DNA of 64,000 nucleotides, from assembly GCA_032718475.1 (NCBI GenBank), contig JAUCBJ010002273.1:1-64000 (forward strand), written 5' to 3'. The DNA comes from Nemertoderma westbladi (Eukaryota > Xenacoelomorpha > Nemertodermatida > Nemertodermatidae). The position numbers and the translations under genes were made by a program. The notes under the pieces are model-generated. The model was not told the DNA's origin, ran no database searches, and was given only the letters and a program-made list of their open reading frames with translations. This document shows positions 20,926 through 31,551 of this stretch, piece by piece; positions within the stretch are counted from its first letter, which is position 1, and each line of letters opens with the position of its first letter.

Positions 20926-22077
20926 ATCCGCTTTATGAAAGGGGGATCCAAATGTGCAGAAATAAGCTAAAGGGCACGGCCATATGGCACTAAGGAAGAC
21001 GTGAAAGTTTACGTTTCGAGCCGGTTTATGAAAGGGGGATTCAAACGTGGAGAAATAATTGCGGTTTAGAATTTAGATTTGTTGCCGTCAAAAATACTGA
21101 AACAAGCACCCAGTTAGGGCTTTTAAACATGTAAAACATGTATATCACATGTAAAACATCATGCTGCTCGGAGGCAGGTCAAAATAACAGACAAGCGCAA
21201 TAACTCGAGTTTGAGAAAATATATGAGCAAAACTGCTAGCTGATTTGAAATCTAAATTAAATTCTTTCGCACATGATAGGGTCACAAAAATTTTGACAAT
21301 TTCCATAATGGGAGGGTTTGTAAATTTATACTTAAGTGCTTCTTTCCGAGACTTTTTTCTAAATGAAGAACATTACTTTTTTGGGTGCTAAATTTCTCAG
21401 CAAGTCCTGTAAAGATCCCAGGTAGCACAAATACGTAAATTTACGGTAAATTTACGTTCAGTATTGTCCTACCTCATACAATCCCTACACCCTATCCTAC
21501 GGCCCTACACCTACAATACTCTATACATTTACAGAAGGAAGCATCAGAGTATATATAGAAATATTTAATTGATAGTAATATGATAGATTATTCATATTGA
21601 TGAATCTATAAAAATTAATTAATTTTAAGACCTTATAATTGGTATTTGAAATTCTATATCTATTCGAAAAGGCAATAATACACACAAAAAGCAATTGAAG
21701 CGTAAGAAAGGTTTAATTAATATGATAAATCTGTAAATTCAAAAATTATGTTTTGCTGTACAAATTATATACTATTACGTACAAGTACATATACTAATTC
21801 GTTTATTGTTTTGGTTAGATTCAGCCCTTCTGTAACCTGTGTTTTTTGTGAAAACCTGGTATTCTTCACATGGGGGTAACTGCAAAGTGAAATATAACGG
21901 CAGAAACTCTGGTATTTTTCACATGGGGCCGGTTATAAGACAGAAATAAGCGCTATAAAACACTTAATAAAGATAAATTTAAAAAAATAAAAAATCTTCA
22001 TATATAAAATTCCAATAAAAAGTCGACCGAAAAGTCACCACATGGGCGATAATTAGGGTAAAGAGGTAATGGTGACA
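20926..22077. other. Intergenic, AT-rich
   Basis: No gene seen. It holds two copies of GTTTCGATCCGC/GTTTCGAGCCGG-type repeats, a short palindrome ACGTAAATTTACGGTAAAT near 21432, and two copies of a TTTTCACATGGGG phrase (21864 and 21917). Confidence 0.4.
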
Positions 22078-22976
22078 AATATCGAGACTTGAAAAATATC
22101 GAGAGTAAAAATAACGCGAGATGAAAAATATCGAAAACAACGAGTGTTGAAAAATATCGAGTGTTGAAAAATATCGAGAGTAAAAATATCGAGAGTAAAA
22201 ATATCGAGTGTTGAAAAATATCGAGAGTAAAAATATCGAGTGTTGAAAAATATCGAGAGTCAAAATATTGAGTGTTGAAAAATATCGAGTGTTGAAAAAT
22301 ATCGAGAATGAAAATATCGAGAGTAAAAATATCGAGTGTTGAAAAATATCGAGAGTCAAAATAACGAGAGTAAAAATATCGAGAGTAAAAATAACGAGTG
22401 TTGAAAATTAACGTGATTAAAAAATATCGAGAGTAAAAATAACGCGAGATGAAAAATATCGAAAACAACGAGTGTTGAAAAATATCGAGAGTAAAAATAT
22501 CGAGAGTAAAAATATCGAGTGTTGAAAAATATCGAGAGTAAAAATATCGAGTGTTGAAAAATATCGAGAGTCAAAATATTGAGTGTTGAAAAATATCGAG
22601 TGTTGAAAAATATCGAGAGTAAAAATATCGAGAGTAAAAATATCGAGTGTTGAAAAATATCGAGAGTCAAAATAACGAGAGTAAAAATATCGAGAGTAAA
22701 AATAACGAGTGTTGAAAATTAACGTGATTAAAAAATATCGAGAGTAAAAATAACGCGAGATGAAAATATCGAAAACAACGAGTGTTGAAAAATATCGAGT
22801 GTTGAAAAATATCGAGAGTAAAAATATCGAGAGTTGAAAAATATCGAGAGTAAAAATATCGAGTGTTGAAAAATATCGAGAGTCAAAATATTGAGTGTTG
22901 AAAAATATCGAGTGTTTAAAAATATCGAGAGTAAAAATATCGAGTGTTGAAAAATATCGAGAGTAAAAATATTGCA
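22078..22976. repeat. AATATCGAGAGTAAA satellite, left block
   Basis: Tandem mix of 15-17-bp units: GAGTGTTGAAAAATATC and GAGAGTAAAAATATC. A longer phrase (AACGCGAGATGAAAA) recurs at 22113, 22441 and 22752, giving a higher-order period of about 310-330 bp. Minus-strand frames of up to 186 codons (TLDIFQHSIF) are read-through of the repeat. Confidence 0.9.
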
Positions 22977-23296
22977 TTTTGTTTGAGCATTTTATTTAGA
23001 ATTATGGAACAATATTACAGTACATGGGTTACAACAGTGCAAGTGCAAGTGAATGGCATTATGTAATACACCTTGGGTACCCATTTACCAGATTTATTAT
23101 ACTAGCTAGTTTTTGCTATTTATTTAATAAATATTATAAAAGAAGTGCTAGCTATAAATTTTGATAAATATTATAAATATTGTTAAATATTATATAGGAA
23201 CACGTATAAGTTACCAAATGTTGATAAATATTTTTGTTCTAGAACATTTTTAGTAAAAAAAATTATCATACAACCTTTATTTAAAAAAATTGTTTC

Positions 23297-23580
23297 TATC
23301 GATATTTTTACTCTCGATATTTTTCAACAATCGATATTTTTCAACACTCGATATTTTTCAACACTCGATATTTTTACTCTCGATATTTTTCAACAATCGA
23401 TATTTTTACTCTCGATATTTTTCAACACTCGATATTTTTACTCTCGATATTTTTACCCTCGATATTTTTACTCTCGATATTTTTTGAACTCTCGATATTA
23501 TCGTTATTTTTCAACACTCGATGTTTTTACTCGCGTTATTTTTACTCTCGATATTTTTCATGTCTCGATATTTTTCAATA
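23297..23580. repeat. Same satellite in inverted orientation, right block
   Basis: TCGATATTTTTACTC and TCGATATTTTTCAACAC units, the reverse complement of the block at 22078-22976. The two blocks flank a 320-bp unique spacer, so single strands could fold into one long imperfect hairpin. Confidence 0.9.
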
Positions 23581-23655
23581 TAACCAGTAAAGAACGTTTA
23601 GCCATTATCAACCATCCCCCTTAAAAATTTATAAAACGGAAGTTATAATCTGTAT

Positions 23656-24645
23656 ATGCCCTCCCATGCCATGTACCGTATTGGTACCGTATCATTATGC
23701 ACATTGCACATCGATGTTTTATCAGGTACAGTCCAGGGGAGTGTTTTAGGTCCTGTTCTTTTTTTACTATTTATAAACGACTTACCTGAATTGCTTTCAC
23801 CTATTGATGTTAAACTTTTTGCTGATGATGTTAAACTCTACGCACCCACCACCGAATGTGACTCTTTAGCCAACGCCCTCAAATTGTTAGAGACATGGGC
23901 AAATGAGTGGCAGCTAGACGTTGCAGCTCATAAATGCACTGTTATACATGTTGGCGCATCGAACAGTAATTTTAATTATATTTTAAACGGTAATGTAATT
24001 AAGTGCGAAGATTTCTGCAAAGACCTTGGTATTATTGTTAGTGCTGATTTGAAGTTTAATAATTATTGTAAGCAGCAAGTTGCTAAAGCTTATAGGATAA
24101 TAAATATGATATTTCGTAACATTAAATCGTGTAATAAATCGGCACTTTTAACGGCCTACAAGTCTATTGTTAGACCGGTTTTAGAGTACTGTACCCCTGT
24201 TTGGTCGCCCTTCACTAAGTATGGTATAAATTTAGTCGAACGAGTTCAACACTATTTTACACGCAGATTGTATCGTCGGTGCAAATTAACTTATGTTTCA
24301 TATTGTGACCGTCTAACCTGCCTGTCTCTACAACCCTTGGAGGTTAGGAGAATTATTTTCGACTTGAAAATGGTGTACCGTATTTTTCACGGCCTTGTTG
24401 ACCTTACGTTTAGTAACTACTTTTCACGTGCGCCAGTAAGAGGGCTACGTGGACACAGCTATAAACTTCATATTCCGTATTGCAGACTACAACTTTGTAA
24501 GAACTCTTTTAACTACCGCACTGTTCCATTCTGGAATTCTTTATCGCAAGATATTGTTGATGCTAAAAACCTACGAATTTTTTCTCGTAAATTATTAACG
24601 TTCGATTTCAAGTCACACTGTTCGGTCGACCATTGGTGCAAATAG
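23656..24645 (+). pseudogene. LINE reverse transcriptase, 5'-truncated (CR1/Jockey-like)
   Basis: Frame of about 330 codons beginning inside the RT. GTVQGSVLGPVLFLLFINDL is block 5 and KLFADDVKLYA is block 6 with both catalytic Asp residues intact. LGIIVSADLKF, VRPVLEYCTPVW, and LSLQPLEVRRIIFDLKMVY are the thumb and C-terminal segments common to CR1/Jockey-type LINEs. The upstream RT and endonuclease are missing, so it is a typical dead-on-arrival 5'-truncated copy. The stop at 24645 is followed by about 340 bp of 3' untranslated sequence and an AATA-repeat tail. The lack of stops suggests a fairly recent insertion. Confidence 0.85.
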
Positions 24646-24987
24646 CCGTTTAACTTTTTACTTATTTATATTATTTTTTAAACTATTTTTTTTTAAGGTT
24701 TTGTATCCGTTGTGTGATTGTGTTTGTTATTTTTATTTCACTCCTACCTATTTTATTAAGTAATAACCAATGAAATTATTTTTATCACAATATTTATCAC
24801 TATACTATACTGTATGTACACATATATTTACACTTAATTTCTCTTCTTTTAAATCATTTAAATCGCCCCTTTAAGTGCCTCGAGCCTGGGCGGCGATCTC
24901 CCTCGAAAAATTGTCGATTACCTATATTTAGTATTTCTTAATTCTACTGTATTGGTTATACTATATTTTAATGTATGTTATCGTGTA

Positions 24988-25013
24988 TTAAATAAATAAA
25001 TAAATAAATAAAC
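24988..25013 (+). repeat. AAAT-type tail of the LINE
   Basis: Five tandem AAAT-type units (TTAAATAAATAAATAAATAA) mark the 3' end of the LINE copy. Confidence 0.7.
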
Positions 25014-25372
25014 ATTTTATGCACTAACACTAACAGTATGTAAGCTACTTACCAGTAATTATCCTTACCGCAATTAATTAGTACCCCTTCTCCTGTTACC
25101 GGCAGTTGCAGTTCACAGTCAGACAGTCTGTTACCGGTACCGGGATGTTTCTTTACACAAGATCACAGATTACCCCGATCAATGCCGGTATTCAGGTATT
25201 AGCCTACCGGTATATTAAATTAGGATAATCACGAATAACTTAGTCGTGGAAAGTGACTGAGTGATAGATAGATTGATGGATGGATGAACTGCCGGAAGTT
25301 GAAAATCTGTGAATTATTTCTATATTTTAGTTTTATGTAATAAATATAGTTGAAATTTAAACTGTTAAAACG
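25014..25372 (+). promoter_or_regulatory. Upstream region and 5' leader of the VRK gene
   Basis: About 360 bp between the LINE tail and the kinase start. No clear TATA box. Presumed promoter by position only. Confidence 0.3.
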
Positions 25373-25996
25373 ATGGGCTCGAAAGCCCCGAAGAAGAAAG
25401 TAAAAGGTGCCTACGCAGCCCCAGTTCACCTCCCTTCTGGTGAAACTCTATCGGATAACACCCAGAAACGAAGTTGGACGTTGGGCTCTCCGCTTGGTCA
25501 AGGCGGCTTCGGAGCGATACACCTGGCTACCGAGAAACTCGGCGCCAATAAACAGTCGACGACGGAGTACGTAGTCAAGGTGGAACCTTCGGGAAACGGG
25601 CCTTTATTCGTAGAGCTCCATTTCTACATCGGGGTTGCCAAACCCGATATGATAAATTCCTATAAGAAAGAACACCGACTCGCGTTCCTAGGGGTTCCTC
25701 GTTTCATCAGTACTGGACATCACGAGTTCAGAGATATCAAGTACCGCTTCCTGGTAATGGATCGAATGGGGAGCGATTTACAGAAAGTCTTCGAGGCACA
25801 CGGGAAGGTGTTCCCCACCGCGACCGTTTGTAGACTCGGTCTGCGAATTATCGACGCGTTTCAGTACATACACGAACGGAACTACGTCCACGCAGACGTC
25901 AAGGGGGCCAATCTGTTGCTAGGAGACCGGCCCGGGGAGGTCTACCTTGTGGACTTCGGTTTGGCGTATAAGTTCGCCCCGGGTGGCGTTCACAAG
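25373..25996 (+). CDS. VRK1-like: VRK-type Ser/Thr kinase, exon 1 (residues 1-208)
   Basis: Vaccinia-related kinase family, nuclear Ser/Thr kinases that in animals phosphorylate BAF/BANF1 and histones. Residues 41-52 form the glycine loop (LGQGGFGAIHLA); K69 in YVVKVEP is the ATP lysine; HADVKGANLLL (173-183) is the catalytic loop in its VRK form, with D175 as base; VDFGLAYKF (193-201) carries the metal-binding DFG, where vertebrate VRK1 has DYG. The exon ends after GGVHK at the donor AAG|GTATTT; the frame runs on to 26077 only by reading into the intron. VRK1 homologues continue with EYKEDPKR, which exon 2 supplies. The N-terminus has a short basic stretch (KAPKKKVKG). Confidence 0.93.
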
Positions 25997-26677
25997 GTAT
26001 TTTATTTGTTTATATCTCCAATGTGGTTTAAAAAATGCGCTGAAAACTATATACCATCGAAAAGAGAACGAACTTAAGTAAATAAAAATCTGAATAAAAA
26101 TATTAGCGCCCCCTAGCGGCTGGCGTTCCCATTTTCATTCTTCGGCCACTTTTTTTGTTTTCATTTTCAATCTCTGATAATTGGCAAATTTGTAAAAAAT
26201 ATTCAAAATTTTTTTAAAATTGAAAAAATCCACGTTTTTTAATTTTGTTTCTTAAAATAAATGCGGAAATATTCTGAAATAAAAAAAAGTAGAGTTAAGA
26301 AGAATATTAAATCTTATTAAATTTCCTTTCATAAAAATCACAAATCAAAAATTACAAAAAAAAGGTTAAGAAATGGCGGTGGAGTGTTTTTTGGGTGAAA
26401 AATGTAATACCGAGATAACGTATGTACTCGAATAAGAGCCTGGGCGTTTAAGTTGTTTAAGTTAAAGTTGATAAAAGAAAACAAATAAAATAATTCAAAT
26501 AAAACCAGGATTATCTTTATTACAACCAAGGCGTACTATATACAAGGCCATGCCATCGAGTTAACTGGGGGCGGTGACTGGGGGCAAGATTTTTTTTACA
26601 ACAATTTGATATTTTGATATGGGGAGAGTTCTATAAATTGTCATTTGCTGCAATTTGGTCAATGGACGTAATTGAAG

Positions 26678-27324
26678 CATCCTCGTTAAGTAAGATACAA
26701 AATTTTATGGTAGCTAGTGTTTTAGGTAGGTTTAGCTAGTAATTTCGACACTGGTTCCGACATCCTACTTCCCTTCTATAAATATTTTGTAGTAGCTAGT
26801 TCTTTTTACTATTTGTATAGAAAATGTTCCAGAACATGTTAGCTATTAATTTTTTTAAAAATTATGTTCTAGAACAAATATTTTTTGTTCTAGAACATTT
26901 TTTAGAAAAAAATCTGGATTCTATTTAAAACGCATGGAATCGTTCTAAAACGTGTTTAAAATCAATAAAAAAAATTTCACAATTTACTTTTTTTTTAATT
27001 TTTTTTTCACAATATTTTTTTTCACAATTTTTTTTATTGATTTTAAACACGTTTATAACGATTCCATGCGTTTTAAATAGAATCAGAGATTTTTTTCTAA
27101 AAAATGTTCTAGAACAAAAAATATTTGTTCTAGAACATAATTTTTTTTAAAAATGAATAGCTAACATGTTCTGGAACATTTTCTATACAAATAGTAAAAA
27201 GAACTAGCTACTACAAAATATTTATAGAGGGAAGTAGGATGTCGGAACCAGTGTCGAAATTACTAGCTAAACCTATCTAAAACACTAGCTACCATAAAAT
27301 TTTTATCTTACTTAACGAGGATGC
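26678..27324. repeat. 647-bp near-perfect palindrome
   Basis: The left arm starts GCATCCTCGTTAAGTAAGAT and the right arm ends with its complement ATCTTACTTAACGAGGATGC. The arms are about 315 bp with few mismatches and meet at an A/T tract near 27001. Inside the arms are TTCTAGAA palindromes, TAGCTAGT phrases and CATTTTCTATACAAATAGTA/its complement. No coding capacity. Confidence 0.93.
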
Positions 27325-27450
27325 CTCTTGACTCTTTCTTAACAACAATCAGTTAACGCTCCACATTGTAATATTATTAAACGCCGGGGCATTTATTCGG
27401 GGAAGGCGTTTAAGTTGCTAATTTGATGGTAAGTGGGGCGTTTATTCGAT

Positions 27451-27500
27451 GGGGGGGGGGGGGGGGGGGGGGGGGGGTTATTCGATGGGGGGGGGGGGGG
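27451..27500 (+). repeat. Two long poly-G tracts
   Basis: Two uninterrupted G runs (about 27 and 14 bases), each preceded by TTATTCGAT. On the transcribed strand they could form G-quadruplexes; they may also be length-unstable or assembly-sensitive. Confidence 0.8.
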
Positions 27501-27690
27501 CTTAAGGGGGGTCCCCCTTAAATATAAATTTAAGAGTTTGTACAGTTTAAATTTATACAGGCTATGATGGTTAGTGTATTAGGGGTATACTTTATTATTT
27601 TAGTTAGTTTGTCAGTAAAACTGTCATGTAACCCACTAACCCTAAGTCGTAATCTTCGAAATTTAGCGGTATTTTGGATATCATTGCCTT

Positions 27691-27855
27691 AAAGGCCGGT
27701 TTACACGTGGCAATTTTTTGATCAACTTTTGCGAGCAACTCAGGTTGCCGATCGAGTTACTCCGTGTATCACGAAGTTGCTGTAAAACGTTACCACTTTT
27801 ACACTGCGGTGCTGAACAAGTGGCCCAAAATGTTGCCACGTGTAAACCGGCCTTT
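27691..27855. mobile_element. 165-bp MITE
   Basis: The terminal inverted repeats AAAGGCCGGTTTACACGTGG and CCACGTGTAAACCGGCCTTT are perfect over 20 bp. The inner sequence has GAGTTACTCCGTGTATCACG-like blocks and no frame. Typical non-autonomous cut-and-paste element. The target duplication is not obvious. Confidence 0.85.
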
Positions 27856-28196
27856 AGGCCCGTTAATGATAATTTTGTTGTTTAGAATTTATTCTTATAG
27901 TTTGTAACTATTTTTAAAAGCTCTAAACTACAGTAAGACTACCAAATTGTTTTAAAAGATTTAATTGCCAAAATTATATATTTATAAACAAAAGGTGTGA
28001 TAATTTTATAAGCCATAAACTTGAACTGTTATCGAACCCAAGACCTCCAGAGAGATGTACAAATTCAATGCATTTATAATTAATTGGTAATAATAATAAT
28101 AATTAATTAATTATTGCTGCAATTAATAATCATTCATTCATATTTATTGTTCATAACTATTTAATTCATTAATATTTATTATATATTAATTGAAAG

Positions 28197-29258
28197 GATT
28201 ACAAGGAGGACCCAAAGAGACGCCACGATGGTACCATCGAGTTCACCAGTCGGGACGCCCACAAAGGGGCGGCTCCCTCGCGTCGCGGGGATATCGAAGT
28301 GTTGGGCTACGTGCTGCTGCAGTGGATGACGTCACGGTTACCCTGGGAGACGCGACTCGACGACAAGCCGGAAGTGCAGCGCCTCAAGGAGGCGTTCATG
28401 ACGGGGCTGGCCTCGGGGTTGGGGGCTTGTTTCAACGGGCGGGCCGAGCCGGAGTTCCTACGACCCTACTTCCGGCACGCCGCCGACCTCGGTTACCAAC
28501 AGCAACCGGACTACGACCACCTCCGGGGTCTGCTGCGGCGACAACTCGACGTTCTGGGGGCGAAGGATTCCGGGGACTTCCGATGGGAAGCCGACGACGG
28601 GAAGGGCGGAAGGAAGCGGAAGTCGAACGACGTCACCAAGAGGAGGTCCACCTCCCGGGGCAGTGACGTCATCAGGAAACAACCGCGTAAGAGAGAACGT
28701 AGAGAAATTAGCGATACCGAACCGGAAGTCGGTCGTTCGCAACCCTTAGTAGACGAATCCCCGGTGGATGATGATGACGTAGTTGTGTGTGACGACGTCA
28801 CTTCCGGTAGTGCGGTACGTGACGTCACTACAGACGCCGGTAACATTCTCAGGAAGCATATCGCCTCGAAGAAAGCCGCGACCAAAAAGTCTCCAGGCAG
28901 GAGAAGGAAAACCTCGTCTGGTGCCGGGAAATCTCCGGTGGAAATCAAACCGAAAACCTCGTCTGGTGTCGGGAAATCTCCGGTGGAAATCAAACCGAAA
29001 ACCTCCCCAGTGTCAACAACAACATCCTCAGCAACATCCAAAACGAGTCCCAAGCCCAAAGCGTCGCCGAGATCCCTTGCTGCATCGCAGACGCCGCCAA
29101 CCGCCGGATCCAAATCTACCAATCGCGCCTCAAAACGGAGGAATTTACTGCCCAGAGATGCTGCGTCACAGACGTCGCCGTGGTTACAAGCTGTGAGTCG
29201 ACGACTCAGACGGGAGAAAATGTTACAACGCCGCCAAGCGGCGGAGCAACATAATTGA
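28197..29258 (+). CDS. VRK1-like: VRK-type kinase, exon 2 (residues 209-561)
   Basis: Starts in frame with exon 1 after the acceptor GAAAG. DYKEDPKRRHDGTIEFTSRD is the VRK activation/extension segment, and GAAPSRRGDIEVLGYVLLQW is the helix F/G region that matches VRK1 (GDLEILGYCMIQW in vertebrates). PDYDHLRGLLRRQL closes the kinase domain near residue 330. The remaining 230 residues are a basic, Ser/Thr/Pro/Lys-rich tail (KRKSNDVTKRR, RKQPRKRERR), probably nuclear-localising and disordered. It contains a 45-bp direct duplication (28911 and 28956; TSSGxGKSPVEIKPK). Vertebrate VRK1 is about 396 residues, so the tail is longer here. A poly(A) signal AATAAA lies at 29392. Confidence 0.92.
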   Translation, partial: DYKEDPKRRHDGTIEFTSRDAHKGAAPSRRGDIEVLGYVLLQWMTSRLPWETRLDDKPEVQRLKEAFMTGLASGLGACFNGRAEPEFLRPYFRHAADLGYQQQPDYDHLRGLLRRQLDVLGAKDSGDFRWEADDGKGGRKRKSNDVTKRRSTSRGSDVIRKQPRKRERREISDTEPEVGRSQPLVDESPVDDDDVVVCDDVTSGSAVRDVTTDAGNILRKHIASKKAATKKSPGRRRKTSSGAGKSPVEIKPKTSSGVGKSPVEIKPKTSPVSTTTSSATSKTSPKPKASPRSLAASQTPPTAGSKSTNRASKRRNLLPRDAASQTSPWLQAVSRRLRREKMLQRRQAAEQHN

Positions 29259-29486
29259 TTATAACTGCCTTGGATTCTGACCAATAGGAAGTTGATTCTT
29301 TATTTAGTTTATTATTGTGCTCCAGAAAGGTGTAATTCAGTGCAATATTATTTTATTACAACAAAATATATTCATTTTTCAGAGTATTTGTAAATAAACA
29401 TGCAAACCTTTTTGGATTTGGGGTTTATGAGACGCCGTTCAGAACTTTCGGTCCACGACTTTTCAATCTGAGATTTTTTATTTATT

Positions 29487-29880
29487 TTATTTCATACTGC
29501 TATTACTACTATATTCGGCCTGCTGCATGTCGGCTTACCAACAAAATTTCGCCGCCACAACTCCCTATCGCCCATGACATTTGCTAGATCATCCGCATCT
29601 TCAATGTCAGTGTCCTTTAAGATGCGTTTCATGAAAGTCATAGGCTGTCCAGTCCACCATGCTTATTCACCCCATGTTTGCGCCAAAGCACAAGATTATG
29701 CACTGGCTGGTCCTCACGGCAAAAGCAATGTCCTGCAAAGCGGAGGCGATTTTGTTCTAGTGTCAAGCTTGGGGGAACCAATGAGACACCTCCAATGTTA
29801 TATAGTGTCTGGTTGGAGATGTGTGCATTGTACTTGACACAATGAACCCGGCGTAGCATTCTTGTGTGATTTCCTGTCTT
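29487..29880 (-). pseudogene. LINE 3' fragment B
   Basis: The minus strand shows MLRRVHCVKYNAH, TLEQNRLRFAGHCF, REDQPVHNLVLW, and DDLANVMGDRELWRRNF in broken frames. It is the same C-terminal LINE segment as fragments at 20344 and 30935. The 3' end is marked by ATTACTACTA near 29501. 5' truncated. Confidence 0.7.
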
Positions 29881-30934
29881 TCTGTACCATTTCATTCCCA
29901 GTGGCAGTTTTCACATTTGCGGGCTTGTTTGATTGAGTTCCTGTCTGTATATTTGTATACGTCCATATCCTGTCCTTTTGTCACGGGAATGGGAAATTTG
30001 TTGGGGTGTAAGTGTAAGACTCGGTATTAATACAAAATGAACAATTCCAAATTTTAATATCATCAGAATTGTTTTGGATCGTAGGTTGATTTTTATGCAG
30101 TATGATTACTATGACAGGCTCTTACTTTGTATTCTTGTACTGTAAATAATATGTACCTACTGACAGACTGGTGCGATAAAAGATTTAATAAATAAATAAG
30201 TATGCCTAATAGGCTACTCGCATACATTTCCAACGCATTTTTTCAACGCTATTTCCTTTTTCGAGTTTTCCACGATACTAATTAAAACGACGATGTGGGT
30301 ATACAGTAGTTTCCGTAAGCTACACATTGCAAAGTAGGCACTACGCTTCACCAATTTACTGTGCTTCAAAAGGATTTATAGTGCATGCAGCAGGTATTAC
30401 TATTATAAACATTATGAATAATGTAGGCCGACTGGTTTTGTATAATACATACATGGACCTACATATTTATGAGTACATTACGTGCATGCATGCCATGCTT
30501 ATAACTACTTACATCAGCTCCAAAATCATTCATTTCATTCTGTACTTAGTATTATTACAATACATTGTGCAGATGACAAATAGTTATGAAAATATTTGAG
30601 TTGATTCCAAAAGCTAAAATTGTTGTTTTATTTCTCAATAAAATTACGTGACCCATTTATGTAGTAGTGTACTGTCCTTTTAATCGCGTTTAATAACAGT
30701 GAAGTTTGTAAAATGGATAGACCATTAGTACTGTAACTATAGATTATGAAAAATTATATATAGAAAATTGAATCATCTTTTATTTTAGGAATCATTTGTC
30801 GTTGAAATGTATGTTTAATATAGTTGTACAGTACGACGTAGAACCGGCTTCTACCGTATCGTCTACAAGAAAAGTCTATAGGGAACAGCGGCCGGGCAGT
30901 GAGATCACAGCCCATATCTGTCCATCTATATATC
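29881..30934. other. Intergenic, no gene seen
   Basis: AT-rich. An AATAAATAAATAAG run near 30187 resembles the tail of the LINE at 24988 and may mark a very short LINE remnant. Frames up to 105 codons are not protein-like. Confidence 0.4.
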
Positions 30935-31330
30935 TATCTATAAGCAGCCTACTGCATTGCAGCTGCACATTGAGAGGCTATGATGGCATAAACAAAAATA
31001 TGTGTGTCGCCACAATGCAATCCACAATTGGCTTGCTGTGTGATGCAGCAAGCATTAAGATTGCAAAGCCGGCTTATATTGTCGACAAAATTGCGCCGCC
31101 ACATCTCCCATGAGTTTCGCGAGATTATCCGCACCTTCAAGGCCAGTGAGTGTCCTTTAGGATGCGTCTCAAGAAAGTCATGGCCTGTCCACCATGCTTA
31201 ATTTCTCCAGGGGACTGCCAAAGCACAAGATTGTGCACAGGCTGATCTTCACGGAGAAAGCAATGTCCTGCGAATCGGAGGCGGCTTTGTTCAAGTCTCA
31301 AGATACCAGGTAGCATTTTCAGGTTTACCT
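30935..31330 (-). pseudogene. LINE 3' fragment C
   Basis: Third copy of the same LINE tail. On the minus strand, LEQSRLRFAGHCFLREDQPV, HNLVLW and MTFLRRILKDT are readable, then the frame breaks. Its non-coding end shares GCATTGCAGCTGCA and GTCGACAAAATTGCGCCGCC with fragment A at 20344. Confidence 0.7.
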
Positions 31331-31340
31331 TTTTTTCTGA

Positions 31341-31410
31341 GTAGCACAAGGGTGATGGTTAGCGTGCCAGACCTCCAACATGGAGGACACCAGTTCGATC
31401 CCGCCTGGAC
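31341..31410 (+). ncRNA. tRNA-like SINE head (RNA polymerase III boxes)
   Basis: GGTGATGGTTAGCGTGCC resembles a tRNA A box, followed 30 bases on by AGTTCGATCCC, a good B box. A CCTCC/GGAGG stem lies between them at the anticodon position. The acceptor stem does not pair well, so it is more likely a tRNA-derived SINE than a functional tRNA gene. It lies 140 bp upstream of the channel gene. Confidence 0.5.
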
Positions 31411-31551
31411 GTCAATACCGAAAATTGTAAGTCTAACCATGTCACCAGTCCGTGTAAAGTTGTACATTGTCATCGTAAAAATATTCCGAGTGAGGTAATG
31501 TTTCTTATTTAGGTAGAGTAAAATAGAATAGGTTGCTAGAAGAAACAAATC

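Larger units (their letters stand above)
25997..28196 (+). other. VRK intron (2.2 kb) loaded with repeats
   Basis: Donor GTATTT, acceptor ATTGAAAG. It contains the 647-bp palindrome (26678-27324), poly-G tracts (27451-27500), a MITE (27691-27855) and otherwise AT-rich sequence. No other exon is needed: the amino-acid sequence joins seamlessly at VHK|DYKEDPKR. Confidence 0.85.

Noticed and set aside
22078-23487. TLDIFQHSIFLLSIF-type frames
   Set aside because: Repeat read-through of the TCGATATTTTT satellite.
28511-29284. Minus-strand 257-codon frame
   Set aside because: Antisense shadow of VRK exon 2, which has clear kinase motifs on the plus strand.
31341-31410. Functional tRNA gene
   Set aside because: Acceptor and T stems do not pair well; a SINE head is more likely.
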